A DNA stretch of 6,096 nt from JAGLTZ01 sp964637695 (lineage in GTDB: Bacteria; Blakebacterota; Blakebacteria; Blakebacterales; Blakebacteraceae). The DNA is taken from assembly GCA_964637695.1 (NCBI GenBank), contig CAZWVF010000088.1, positions 1-6,096 of the forward strand, read 5' to 3'. The notes beneath the pieces were generated by a model, which was not told the DNA's origin, did no database searches, and saw nothing but the letters and a program-made list of their open reading frames with translations. Positions 1 through 6,051 of the stretch are shown here, one piece after another. A program made the translations under genes and the position numbers. The stretch's first letter is position 1, and the number at the start of each line of letters is the position of its first letter.

Positions 1-77
1 ATCTAGCATCAGGTCTCCCATTATAACAAGGAGGATGGATTTATTCGGGGGGACACCCATGAGCGACAGCAGGGATG

Positions 78-341
78 TCAGCGATAGACATCCTTCCGAT
101 GACCGATCCGGACGACCGTGACCGTGAAGTCGTCATCATCGATACCATAGACGATCCGATAGTCACCCTGTCTGATCCGAAACCGTTCCGCCCTGCCTGA
201 CAGCTTTTCACATCCCCGGGGACGTGGATCATCCGCAAGGGAACGTATCCGGGATACGATCCGCCGGCGATCTTCCGTATGCCCGACCCCCTCGAGCTCC
301 TTCACGGCAGAAAGCTTGATCGCGATTCTATAATCTGCCAC
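78..341 (-). CDS. RelE/ParE-superfamily toxin of a type II toxin-antitoxin module
   Basis: An 87-residue basic protein with the layout of the RelE branch of the RelE/ParE superfamily. An N-terminal strand (residues 4-9, YRIAIK) is followed by helices rich in Arg, Lys and Glu, the segment DDPRPRGCEKLSG (37-49), the strand pair RFRIRQGDYRIVY (53-65) and a C-terminal RIGHRKDVYR (78-87). RelE toxins cleave mRNA in the ribosomal A site; the basic residues at 55, 57, 62 and 82-87 and Tyr86 fall where the family places its catalytic and RNA-binding groups, though residue-level function is inferred. The start is GTG at 341, 14 nt inside the antitoxin gene. No strong SD precedes it, so translation is probably coupled to the antitoxin. 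Length is normal for the family and the frame is intact. ParE-type gyrase inhibition is less likely but not excluded. Confidence 0.9.
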   Translation of the reverse strand: MADYRIAIKLSAVKELEGVGHTEDRRRIVSRIRSLADDPRPRGCEKLSGRAERFRIRQGDYRIVYGIDDDDFTVTVVRIGHRKDVYR

Positions 342-561
342 GCCGATTCAGGTCTTTGACGACATCCTCAAAATCGAGATCCGGATCCTTATCACGCTCA
401 TCGAACGCCTCCAGATCGGTCGCGTCCTCGGCCAGGAGCTGCTTGACGGCATCGTTCACGAGATAGGAAACCGAGCGTTCCATCACCACGGCCTTCATCT
501 TCAAGGCGCGGTGGGTATCAGCATCGAGATAAATCGTGGTTCTTTTCTGTTTCTCACTCAT
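328..561 (-). CDS. Ribbon-helix-helix antitoxin of the RelE-type module
   Basis: A 77-residue protein directly upstream of, and overlapping by 14 nt, the RelE-like toxin gene. Residues 7-13 (RTTIYLD) form the DNA-contacting beta strand of a ribbon-helix-helix fold. Two predicted helices follow, about 15-26 and 30-44 (MERSVSYLVNDAVKQLL). The tail from about 45 to 70 is very acidic (EDATDLEAFDERDKDPDLDFED), as expected of the segment that wraps and neutralises a basic toxin. It should repress its own promoter as dimers or as a complex with the toxin. The start is ATG at 561, because the strand begins only six residues later and no earlier start fits. No SD lies upstream, and the predicted transcription start is at or next to this ATG, so the message may be leaderless. 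The exact antitoxin subfamily (CopG-, RelB- or DUF-type) cannot be settled by eye. Confidence 0.88.
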   Translation of the reverse strand: MSEKQKRTTIYLDADTHRALKMKAVVMERSVSYLVNDAVKQLLAEDATDLEAFDERDKDPDLDFEDVVKDLNRRGRL

Positions 562-567
562 TAAAAC

Positions 568-596
568 ATTATAACGTTATGATGCAATAACATCAA
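568..596 (-). promoter_or_regulatory. Promoter of the toxin-antitoxin operon with overlapping operator half-sites
   Basis: On the minus strand a -35 box TTGATG (596-591) is separated by exactly 17 nt from a perfect -10 box TATAAT (573-568). The spacer and -10 carry symmetric elements. ATAACGTTAT (571-580) is a perfect palindrome, and a further ATAAC at 587-591 gives a three-half-site array. TGATG/CATCA (580-584 and 591-595) is a second inverted repeat. Such repeats over a promoter are typical of autoregulation by ribbon-helix-helix antitoxins. Binding itself is inferred. Confidence 0.8.
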
Positions 597-885
597 GAGA
601 GTTGTCCCTCGCCAAAACTCCATCCAAATTGATACTGAAGCTAAAGAGTTATGTCTCAACCAGTAAGAACTTCTGCCACTGCTTCGCCGTATTCCCCTAA
701 TACGTATCTCTGCAGACATAACTTCCCTGCGCCAAGGCTCCTAGAGTACGTTGATCAGTACATTGCATATCAAGCGCTAAAATATCTTAAATCCAGCTCT
801 ATGCCACTAAACAACGATCTCCGGCTTTACGATGATAAGTACGTCTACGTAGATAGTTGTTGGCGCAAGGCCAGGTTTTTAACGA
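597..885. other. Intergenic gap, more AT-rich than its flanks, no firm gene
   Basis: This stretch separates the 3' end of the aspartokinase gene from the toxin-antitoxin promoter. It is visibly richer in A and T than the flanking genes. A plus-strand open frame begins at ATG 651 and runs to 1007 (118 codons), but its last third is antisense to the conserved end of aspartokinase. The translated product matches no family I recognise, and only a weak AAAGAG precedes the ATG. A short perfect palindrome TCTACGTAGA lies at 844-853. No stem followed by a U-tract was found for the minus-strand operon. It may be a decayed or orphan gene, or plain spacer. Confidence 0.5.
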
Positions 886-2283
886 TCAAGTCACGACGTA
901 AAAGAACTCCCGGTGGATGGCCCTTACCGCGGTATCCTGATCTCTACGGTCTACAATGCAGTAGGCGGCGACATCCGAAGCTCCGGCACAGAACATGTGC
1001 ATGCTGATACCTTTTCGGGAGACAGCTCCCGCCATCCGGGCCCATATTCCTGCTCTTTCCAGCATCCCGTTGCCTACTACAGCCACCAGTGACACATCCT
1101 CAAGAACCGTGATCTCTTCAACGGCAGTGGGCATCACCTGACTGATGATCGACCGGCTCTGTTCGAGATCATCTCGTGCCAGCAGGATATTAATGCAGGT
1201 CTGAGCAGTGAGGATCGATCGGATATTAATCTCTGCCGCATTCAGACTTCCGGTAACTTCCGCCATGATCCCCGGTCTGATTCCCACCCCCGGACCACGA
1301 AGTTTAAGCACGCCGACATCGTCACTGCAGGTGACGCTCTTGACAACGGTAGCACGGGTGTTCGCGGTCGAGCAGATTACGGTAGGCGCTTCAATGATGT
1401 CTCCTCCCGCCTCGATATCGAATAGACGTACAGGTATGTCGGAACCCAGCAACGGTTCTAATGCCCGGGGATGAATAATCCGGGCGCCGAAGTACGAGAG
1501 CTCCGCTGCCTCTTCATAGGAAAGCGATTCCAGCCTGAAGGGATCGGGGATCAGCCTGGGGTCGGCACTCAGGAATCCCGGCACATCCTTCCAGAGATCC
1601 ACTGAGGCTGCCCCGATACAGCGGGCGATGGCGGTAGCCGAATAATCGCCCCCTCCACGCCCCAGCAGAGTCACATCACCCTCCGGTGACATTCCATAGA
1701 ATCCAGGGATGATGCATGTGCATCCCTCTCCCAACGCCGCCTTGATGCGATCGCGTGAGGCCTCGATATCGATTATTGCCCCTCCGAAACGACCATCGGT
1801 GATCATTCCGATCTCCTCGGGCAGCTTTTCCGTACAGATGATTCCTGTACTCCCGAGCACCTCGGTGAGCATCAGGCAGGAGAGCCGTTCACCATAGCTC
1901 AACACCCGGTCACCGGCGAACGGGGGCGAAGCTCCCGGCAAGTTGATCTCGAGCAGATGCTCTCCCAATTCCTCCAGCCGGTCCAGCAATCCGGTCTCCG
2001 CCCGCTGACGGAGTTCCCTGTCAGTCACATACAGGTCGATGTACTCCATGTGTGCGGTCAGCAGGAATTGCCTGAGGCTTTCGATACTCTCATTTCTTGC
2101 CTTTTTCCCGCAGTTGCCGGACTGCTCATGCAGTGTCCGTTCAAGAATATCGGTTACACCATGGAGTGCTGAGACTACGATGACGAGTGGTTGCTGGTAA
2201 CGTTTGATTGTTTCGATTATACGGCCCAGGTTGTCCGCCGATTTCATGTTCGATCCACCGAACTTCACTACAATTCTACTCAT
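886..2283 (-). CDS. lysC: Aspartate kinase (aspartokinase) with two C-terminal ACT domains
   Basis: Phosphorylates L-aspartate to 4-phospho-aspartate, the first cytosolic step toward Lys, Thr and Met. The 465 residues carry the amino acid kinase domain (about 1-295) with VKFGGS (6-11), SYGERLS (129-135), the glycine-rich GRGGGDYSAT (208-217), VDLWKDVPGFLSADPR (228-243) and FGARIIHP (265-272). Two ACT domains follow at about 315-385 and 395-462, the usual site of allosteric feedback. Length resembles E. coli LysC (about 449), and there is no fused homoserine dehydrogenase. The start is ATG 2283, with GGAG at 2294-2291 (7-nt spacer) and an ATGA overlap with the stop of asd. It is the last gene of the operon. 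Its place behind metC-metB-asd suggests a methionine-pathway isozyme, but which amino acid inhibits it cannot be read from sequence. The lysC symbol is the family name, not proof of lysine sensitivity. Confidence 0.95.
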   Translation of the reverse strand: MSRIVVKFGGSNMKSADNLGRIIETIKRYQQPLVIVVSALHGVTDILERTLHEQSGNCGKKARNESIESLRQFLLTAHMEYIDLYVTDRELRQRAETGLLDRLEELGEHLLEINLPGASPPFAGDRVLSYGERLSCLMLTEVLGSTGIICTEKLPEEIGMITDGRFGGAIIDIEASRDRIKAALGEGCTCIIPGFYGMSPEGDVTLLGRGGGDYSATAIARCIGAASVDLWKDVPGFLSADPRLIPDPFRLESLSYEEAAELSYFGARIIHPRALEPLLGSDIPVRLFDIEAGGDIIEAPTVICSTANTRATVVKSVTCSDDVGVLKLRGPGVGIRPGIMAEVTGSLNAAEINIRSILTAQTCINILLARDDLEQSRSIISQVMPTAVEEITVLEDVSLVAVVGNGMLERAGIWARMAGAVSRKGISMHMFCAGASDVAAYCIVDRRDQDTAVRAIHREFFYVVT

Positions 2284-3299
2284 GTATCATCTCCATGCTT
2301 CCGCAGGAAGAATTCGGCGTTCTGAATCGAGCCGCCGGCGGCCCCTTTCACCAGATTGTTCACCAGTAGAACGAAACCGATCCATCCCTCTCTCTCCCGA
2401 ACCCGACCGGTGAAGACCTGCATCCCCGGCGGTTCACCTGAGAAGCTCATATCCGGCCTGGGCCGGCAATCTTCCTCACAGTGGAGTACGGGGATCGCAG
2501 GAGTCAGGGGAGAGCACTCTTCATTCCGGAATTCACGCCATGCGTGCAGGATATCATCTTTCCTGACTGATCCGGCGAACTTGACCCAGACCATCTCAAG
2601 GTGACCGAACCGGACGGGGATTCTGACACATGTGGGATAGATGGCTATCTCAATCCCCAGTATTTCCAGAAGTTCCGTTCCGATCTTCTCCTCTTCACCG
2701 GGGATGAACGGGATAGCAGAGTCGCAGATGTCGAGCGAGGGGATTCCGGGATAGCCTGCCCCTGAGATCGACTGACAGGTGGTAACAAACACCTGCTCGA
2801 TGCCGAATGTTCGCAAAGGGGCCAGGGCGAGAGCCAGACCTGTTGTCGAGCAATTGGCATTCGTGACGATGAAACCGCCGGTGGGAAATCCCTGTTCACG
2901 TATAAGATCGAGCGCTTCCGGATTAACCTCGGGGATCATGATCGGCACATCGGGGTCCGAGCGCATTGCTCCTGCGTTTGAAAAAATGGCAAGCCCCCGC
3001 TTGCGCAGCGCCGGTTCGACGTCCGCTGCCAACTCTGACGGGAGTGCACTGAAGATTATTCGAGCGCCGGAATCCACACATTCATCGATATCCAGGGCAT
3101 TCAATTCAATTCTGCCGATTCTCTCCGGCATCTGCATGGGGAGTCGCCAGCATATATCATCCCCGTACACCCGCCCTCCCCGAGTACGCGATCCCGCCAG
3201 GTAGACAGGTTTAAACCAATCATGCCCTGCCAGCAGCCAGAGAAACGTCTGCCCGACCATTCCGGTCGCTCCCAGCACTGCAACTCCAGTTTCGTTCAT
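2280..3299 (-). CDS. asd: Aspartate-semialdehyde dehydrogenase
   Basis: Reduces aspartyl phosphate to aspartate 4-semialdehyde with NADPH, directly after aspartokinase in the pathway. The 339 residues start with the Rossmann motif VAVLGATGMVGQ (6-17). The catalytic cysteine is Cys150 in TNANCSTT (146-153), followed by ISGAGYPG (178-185), GEEEKI (201-206), and VRIPVRFGHLE (225-235) with the acid/base histidine at 233 and substrate-binding arginines. The end holds NNLVKGAAGGSIQNAE (314-329). These motifs resemble the archaeal/fungal-type branch more than E. coli Asd, a family-level impression. The frame is open 68 codons further upstream, but that part is antisense-like readthrough over metB. 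ATG 3299 starts exactly at the Rossmann strand and overlaps the metB stop as ATGA. A GGAAG lies about 10 nt upstream. Translation is probably coupled to both neighbours. Confidence 0.95.
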   Translation of the reverse strand: MNETGVAVLGATGMVGQTFLWLLAGHDWFKPVYLAGSRTRGGRVYGDDICWRLPMQMPERIGRIELNALDIDECVDSGARIIFSALPSELAADVEPALRKRGLAIFSNAGAMRSDPDVPIMIPEVNPEALDLIREQGFPTGGFIVTNANCSTTGLALALAPLRTFGIEQVFVTTCQSISGAGYPGIPSLDICDSAIPFIPGEEEKIGTELLEILGIEIAIYPTCVRIPVRFGHLEMVWVKFAGSVRKDDILHAWREFRNEECSPLTPAIPVLHCEEDCRPRPDMSFSGEPPGMQVFTGRVREREGWIGFVLLVNNLVKGAAGGSIQNAEFFLRKHGDDT

Positions 3300-4534
3300 G
3301 GTGCTGCCACTTCCAGCGCCTGGCAGAGATCGGCGATGAGATCTTCCGGGTCTTCGATTCCGCAGGAATATCGCACCAGCGAGTCGGAGATCCCGTACCC
3401 GAGCCTTTTCTCTCTGGAGATATCCCAGTACGACATGACAGCAGGCATCTCGATGAGGGACTCCACGCCTCCGAGGCTGGGTGCGATGTATGGAATCCGA
3501 CATCGATCAACAAAGCGTTCGGCTGCCTCGAGGTTTCCGTCGATCTCAAAAGTCACAACGCCACCATAGCCTTTCAGCAGGCTGGCTGCAGTCTGGTGAT
3601 CGGGATGAGACTCGAGTCCGGGGTAAAAGACTCGTCGAACCCGTGGGTGGGACTCCAGCATTCGGGCAATCCGAAAGGCATTGTCGTTGTGGCGAGCCAT
3701 GCGGAGTCCCAGTGTCTTCAGTCCGCGGAGAAGGAGGTACGCGTTTTGAGGCGTGGTGATCCCTCCAAGAATTCCAACCGCTTTTCGAAGGCTCTGAACG
3801 ATATTCGATGAGCCCGCTGCGACGCCGGCAAGCAGATCGTTATGACCTCCCAGGTACTTTGTGGCACTGTGTATCACTAGATCGGCGCCGTCTTTCAGGG
3901 GCCTGTAGTTGAGCGGGGTGGCAAACGTCGAGTCGATGATGACAGTTGTGCCATTTGCTCCGGCCAGCTTCACTGCTTCAGGCACATCGAGCACCCGAAG
4001 GTAGGGATTCGTCGGCAGCTCGGAGAAAAACAGGTCCGTATCGTCACACAGGGCGTCACTCAGTTGATCCAGGTTCGAAGGCTCGATGACCGTGGTTTTT
4101 ACATCCATCCTGGCGAGGAATTCGAAGCAGAACTGCCGGGTCCTTCTGTAACAGTCGCTGGTGATGATCAGATGGCCTCCTTTAGGAAGGAGGGCAAAGA
4201 GCGTTGTGGTTACTGCATTCATACCGGAAGCAAAGAGCAGGGCCTCTTCGGCGAACTCCAGATCGGCCAGCTTTCGCTCGACAGCCTGCCAGGTGGGATT
4301 GCCGTATCGGCCGTACTCATTCCGCGCGAGTCTGCCTTCCTGGTAGGCCCGAAGCTCTTCCGAGTTTTTAAACCAGAAGGTGGCAGTCTGATGGATGGGT
4401 ATAGTGATGGTATCACAGGTATGATGCCCACGCTCACCGGCATGCACAGAACGTGTCGACTCACCCGACACGGAAACAACTTCGTCGTTGACAATATTCA
4501 GCTTTTCAGCTTCGAGTACAGGTTTCCGCTGCAT
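3296..4534 (-). CDS. metB: Cystathionine gamma-synthase, plant-type (PLP-dependent)
   Basis: Joins cysteine to an activated homoserine ester to give cystathionine. It belongs to the Cys/Met-metabolism PLP family (fold type I). With the start used here it has 412 residues. STRSVHAGER is at 27-36, the cofactor and substrate segment EYGRYGNPT at 73-81, and TSDCYRRTRQF at 125-135. The cofactor aspartate is in IIDSTFATPLN at 199-209, and Schiff-base Lys226 sits in HSATKYLGGHND. IAPSLGGVESLIE is at 350-362, and MSYWD and LVRYSCGIED lie near the end. The CYRRTR, GGHND and APSLGG...MSYWD motifs resemble plant cystathionine gamma-synthase closely, so O-phosphohomoserine is a possible substrate; O-succinyl- or O-acetylhomoserine is not excluded. 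ATG 4534 is preferred because AAGGA (4547-4543) lies 8 nt upstream. ATGs at 4540, 4543 and 4597 are in frame but worse spaced. The gene overlaps the metC end by 29 nt and asd by ATGA. A related O-acylhomoserine sulfhydrylase activity is the main alternative. Confidence 0.88.
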   Translation of the reverse strand: MQRKPVLEAEKLNIVNDEVVSVSGESTRSVHAGERGHHTCDTITIPIHQTATFWFKNSEELRAYQEGRLARNEYGRYGNPTWQAVERKLADLEFAEEALLFASGMNAVTTTLFALLPKGGHLIITSDCYRRTRQFCFEFLARMDVKTTVIEPSNLDQLSDALCDDTDLFFSELPTNPYLRVLDVPEAVKLAGANGTTVIIDSTFATPLNYRPLKDGADLVIHSATKYLGGHNDLLAGVAAGSSNIVQSLRKAVGILGGITTPQNAYLLLRGLKTLGLRMARHNDNAFRIARMLESHPRVRRVFYPGLESHPDHQTAASLLKGYGGVVTFEIDGNLEAAERFVDRCRIPYIAPSLGGVESLIEMPAVMSYWDISREKRLGYGISDSLVRYSCGIEDPEDLIADLCQALEVAAP

Positions 4535-5699
4535 CTGCATCATCCTTATCGTTATCTGCGGTTTCCAATGCTTGTGTGAGGTCCTCCAGCAGGTCATCCG
4601 GGTTTTCGATGCCCACGGAAACTCGTACGAGATTTTTAGGTATCATCCGATCGGCTCGAACCGCCGGGGGGATGTTCGCATGAGACATGTAAAAGGGGAG
4701 ACTGATGGATGAAGCAACTCCTCCGAAACTGACTGTCGCTGCAAAGAGCTTTGTTGCGGCGATGAGCTTTTTCGAGAACTCTGCCGACTCTGTCTCGAAG
4801 CTGATAACCCCACCCGCACCTCTGGCCTGGCGGAAATGCAGATCCCGCCCCGGGTGGTTGGGCAGGTCCGGGTGATACACCTTTTCGACCTTATGGTGCT
4901 CTGTCAGGAATCGTGCCAGTCGTGCCGCAGTCGATTGTTGCCTCTCCAGGCGAAGCCCCAGGGTCTTCATCCCGCGAATGAGGAGCCATGCTTCGAAAGG
5001 AGCGAGGCCGGTACCGGCTGCATTTTGATAGAAGGCGATCTTTTCCCCAAGACGTTCGTCAACGGTGACGACCGCTCCAGCCGTTACGTCGCTGTGACCG
5101 CACAGATACTTGGTTGCGGAATGGATGACTACATCGGCCCCTTGTTCAAGGGGATTTTGCAGGTAAGGGGAGAGAATCGTGTTGTCTACGGCCAGGATGC
5201 CTCCGTTTTCATGCACAAGGGAAGCCAGAGCAGAGATATCGGTAACCTTGAGAAACGGATTGGTAGGGGTTTCGATCAATACGAGGCCTGGACGCTTTTT
5301 CATTTCGAGTGCGACCGAGTCGAGGTCGGTAGTGTCGATATACCGGACGTCGATACCCTGGCGTGTGAGAACTCTGGAGAGCAGGCGGCAGGTACCACCG
5401 TAGAGATCGTCTCCGGCTACTATTCCATCACCGCTGTTGACAAGAGAAGTAACCGCATTGATAGCTGCCATTCCGCTGCTGAAAGCCGATGCACTGGTTC
5501 CTCTCTCCAGGCGGGCGATTTGATTCTGAAACACATGACGGGTGGGATTACCGGATCGAGTGTAGTCATAATTTCCCGAGTTCCCGGCGGACTGCTGCCG
5601 GAATGTCGCTGTCTGGTATATAGGAGTGGCACTTGGGTGAAACGGGTCGCCCGGCGCCGGATCGAAGTGGACGAGTTCAGTGTCGAAACCATGTATCAT
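4506..5699 (-). CDS. metC: Cystathionine beta-lyase, plant-type (PLP-dependent)
   Basis: Splits cystathionine into homocysteine, pyruvate and ammonia, the step after cystathionine gamma-synthase. It is a 397-residue paralogue of the next gene and has the full PLP fold: YDYTRSGNPTR (44-54), SSGMAAI (74-80), AGDDLYGG (95-102), VDNTILSPYL (171-180), Schiff-base Lys197 in HSATKYLCGHSDVTAG (193-208), GTGLAPFEAWLLIRGMKTLGLR (229-250) and LVRVSVGIE (357-365). DYTRSGNPTR, GHSDVTAG, GLAPF and the SLPFYMSHANIP stretch (333-344) follow plant cystathionine beta-lyase closely, which is why lyase is preferred over gamma-synthase. The frame is open upstream to 5849, but ATG 5699 has GGAGGT at 5711-5706 with a 6-nt spacer and begins where the family begins. 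The C-terminal tail (380-397, acidic) is coded partly by DNA shared with the metB start. It is the first structural gene of the operon, behind the attenuator. Confidence 0.88.
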   Translation of the reverse strand: MIHGFDTELVHFDPAPGDPFHPSATPIYQTATFRQQSAGNSGNYDYTRSGNPTRHVFQNQIARLERGTSASAFSSGMAAINAVTSLVNSGDGIVAGDDLYGGTCRLLSRVLTRQGIDVRYIDTTDLDSVALEMKKRPGLVLIETPTNPFLKVTDISALASLVHENGGILAVDNTILSPYLQNPLEQGADVVIHSATKYLCGHSDVTAGAVVTVDERLGEKIAFYQNAAGTGLAPFEAWLLIRGMKTLGLRLERQQSTAARLARFLTEHHKVEKVYHPDLPNHPGRDLHFRQARGAGGVISFETESAEFSKKLIAATKLFAATVSFGGVASSISLPFYMSHANIPPAVRADRMIPKNLVRVSVGIENPDDLLEDLTQALETADNDKDDADAAETCTRS

Positions 5700-5838
5700 C
5701 TGGGTACCTCCATATTTAAAGACAATAATCGGGCGGGTGTTGCTGAGCGGTTTCTTATCGGTCCGTGGGGCGGGTCGTGATGTATCGAAATCCTGTAACT
5801 TTCGAGGAGTCAAAGCGTTTTCCTTCTGTGTGACATCT

Positions 5839-5879
5839 AAAAAAAACAAAAAGCACCGCCGGTATTGCCGGACGGTGCT
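5839..5879 (-). terminator. Intrinsic terminator of the leader (3:4 hairpin of the attenuator)
   Basis: Read on the minus strand, GCACCG-T-CCGG (5878-5868) pairs with CCGGCGGTGC (5862-5853) around the loop CAATA, leaving one bulged T. This gives 10 mostly G-C pairs, plus an A-T closing pair. The stem is followed at once by T5-G-T8 (5852-5839). It stands 139 nt before metC with no gene recognised between it and the window edge, so it is read as a regulated terminator within the leader. It could instead end a gene beyond the window. Confidence 0.93.
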
Positions 5880-5951
5880 GCGTCACGTTCAGGAAAACTG
5901 CCTGGCTTTTGTCTTGGCCTATTCCTCGAACGCGAATGCAGCACGGCCCGG
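5868..5951 (-). promoter_or_regulatory. Antiterminator (2:3) structure of the met leader
   Basis: CCGGGCCGTGCTGC (5951-5938) can pair with GCAGCACCGTCCGG (5881-5868) at 13 of 14 positions, with one G-U pair and one C-C mismatch. After a small internal loop (ATTCG opposite TGAC), CGTTC-G-AGGAA (5932-5922) pairs with TTCCTGAACG (5895-5886), giving 10 further pairs around one bulged G. The 3' strand is exactly the 5' arm of the terminator, so the two structures exclude each other. The pairing was found by eye; no folding energy was computed. Confidence 0.8.
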
Positions 5952-5999
5952 GTTGGGCATGCACATAGGCATTCGCATTCGTGGATAGTGTACCTGCAT
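5919..5999 (-). CDS. Methionine-rich leader peptide of the met operon attenuator
   Basis: A 26-residue open frame from ATG 5999 to TAG 5921-5919 in the leader of the metC-metB-asd-lysC operon. Methionines occur at 1, 8, 10, 12 and 14 and cysteine at 13; the core reads MRMPMCMP (8-15). GGAG at 6013-6010 lies 10 nt before ATG 5999. An in-frame TTG at 6002 would give a 7-nt spacer, so the exact start is open, but the Met cluster is in every version. The peptide is too short to act as an enzyme, and the codons themselves are the likely sensor. Ribosomes starved for charged Met-tRNA (and perhaps Cys-tRNA) would stall on codons 8-14 and free the downstream strand to form the antiterminator. The stop lies at the edge of the antiterminator loop. 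Translation and stalling are inferred, not shown. Confidence 0.75.
   Translation of the reverse strand: MQVHYPRMRMPMCMPNPGRAAFAFEE
5924..5984 (-). promoter_or_regulatory. 1:2 hairpin of the attenuator containing the Met codons
   Basis: GAATGCGAATGC (5980-5969) pairs with GCATTCGCGTTC (5939-5928) at all 12 positions, one a G-U wobble. It is extended by C-G (5981/5927) and, past an A-A mismatch, by two C-G pairs (5983-5984 with 5924-5925). Inside, GCATG-C-CC (5962-5955) pairs with GG-C-CGTGC (5948-5941) across a C-C mismatch. The 5' arm and loop hold all clustered Met codons and the Cys codon. The 3' arm overlaps the antiterminator strand, so this hairpin would favour termination when no ribosome stalls. 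Confidence 0.75.
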
Positions 6000-6020
6000 C
6001 AAACTCATTCTCCATATGGC

Positions 6021-6038
6021 GGGTGAGAAAACGCACCC
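6021..6038. repeat. Short inverted repeat upstream of the leader peptide
   Basis: GGGTG (6021-6025) and CACCC (6034-6038) form perfect 5-bp arms around 8 nt. It lies just upstream of the leader-peptide SD and could be an operator, or a small 5' hairpin in the leader RNA. No known regulator motif is recognised in it. Confidence 0.35.
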
Positions 6039-6051
6039 TTTAGAATGTGAA

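Noticed and set aside
35..120. Short plus-strand frame with GGAGG touching ATG 35
   Set aside because: The SD directly abuts the ATG (no spacer), the frame is only 28 codons, and its second half is antisense to the toxin gene.
830..885. Terminator for the met operon after lysC
   Set aside because: Only a 10-nt palindrome (844-853) and a 4-bp stem near 862-874 are present; neither is followed on the minus strand by a U-tract.
651..1007. The 118-codon plus-strand frame as a confident gene
   Set aside because: Its 3' third is antisense to the conserved second ACT domain of aspartokinase, the SD is weak and no family is recognised; described only as part of the gap.
2779..3204. A 141-codon plus-strand open frame opposite asd
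   Set aside because: Shadow of the asd coding strand; low-complexity Arg/Ser/Pro-rich product with no recognisable domain.
3300..3503. N-terminal extension of asd in the same frame
   Set aside because: The Rossmann strand starts right after ATG 3299, which has the ATGA overlap with metB; the upstream codons lie within the conserved metB 3' end.
4836..5780. A 314-codon plus-strand open frame opposite metC
   Set aside because: It is antisense to a fully conserved PLP enzyme, its translation matches no family, and the openness follows from codon bias of the real gene.
5700..5849. N-terminal extension of metC up to 5849, including an in-frame TTG at 5813 after AAGGA
   Set aside because: The upstream start overlaps the terminator T-tract, the extension has no family counterpart, and ATG 5699 has a much better SD (GGAGGT, 6-nt spacer).
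5839..5951. T-box riboswitch, suggested by an ACCGGCGG-like stretch and terminator
   Set aside because: No TGGNACCGCG T-box sequence and no stem I specifier loop were seen; the ACCG and CGG bases are accounted for by the terminator stem.
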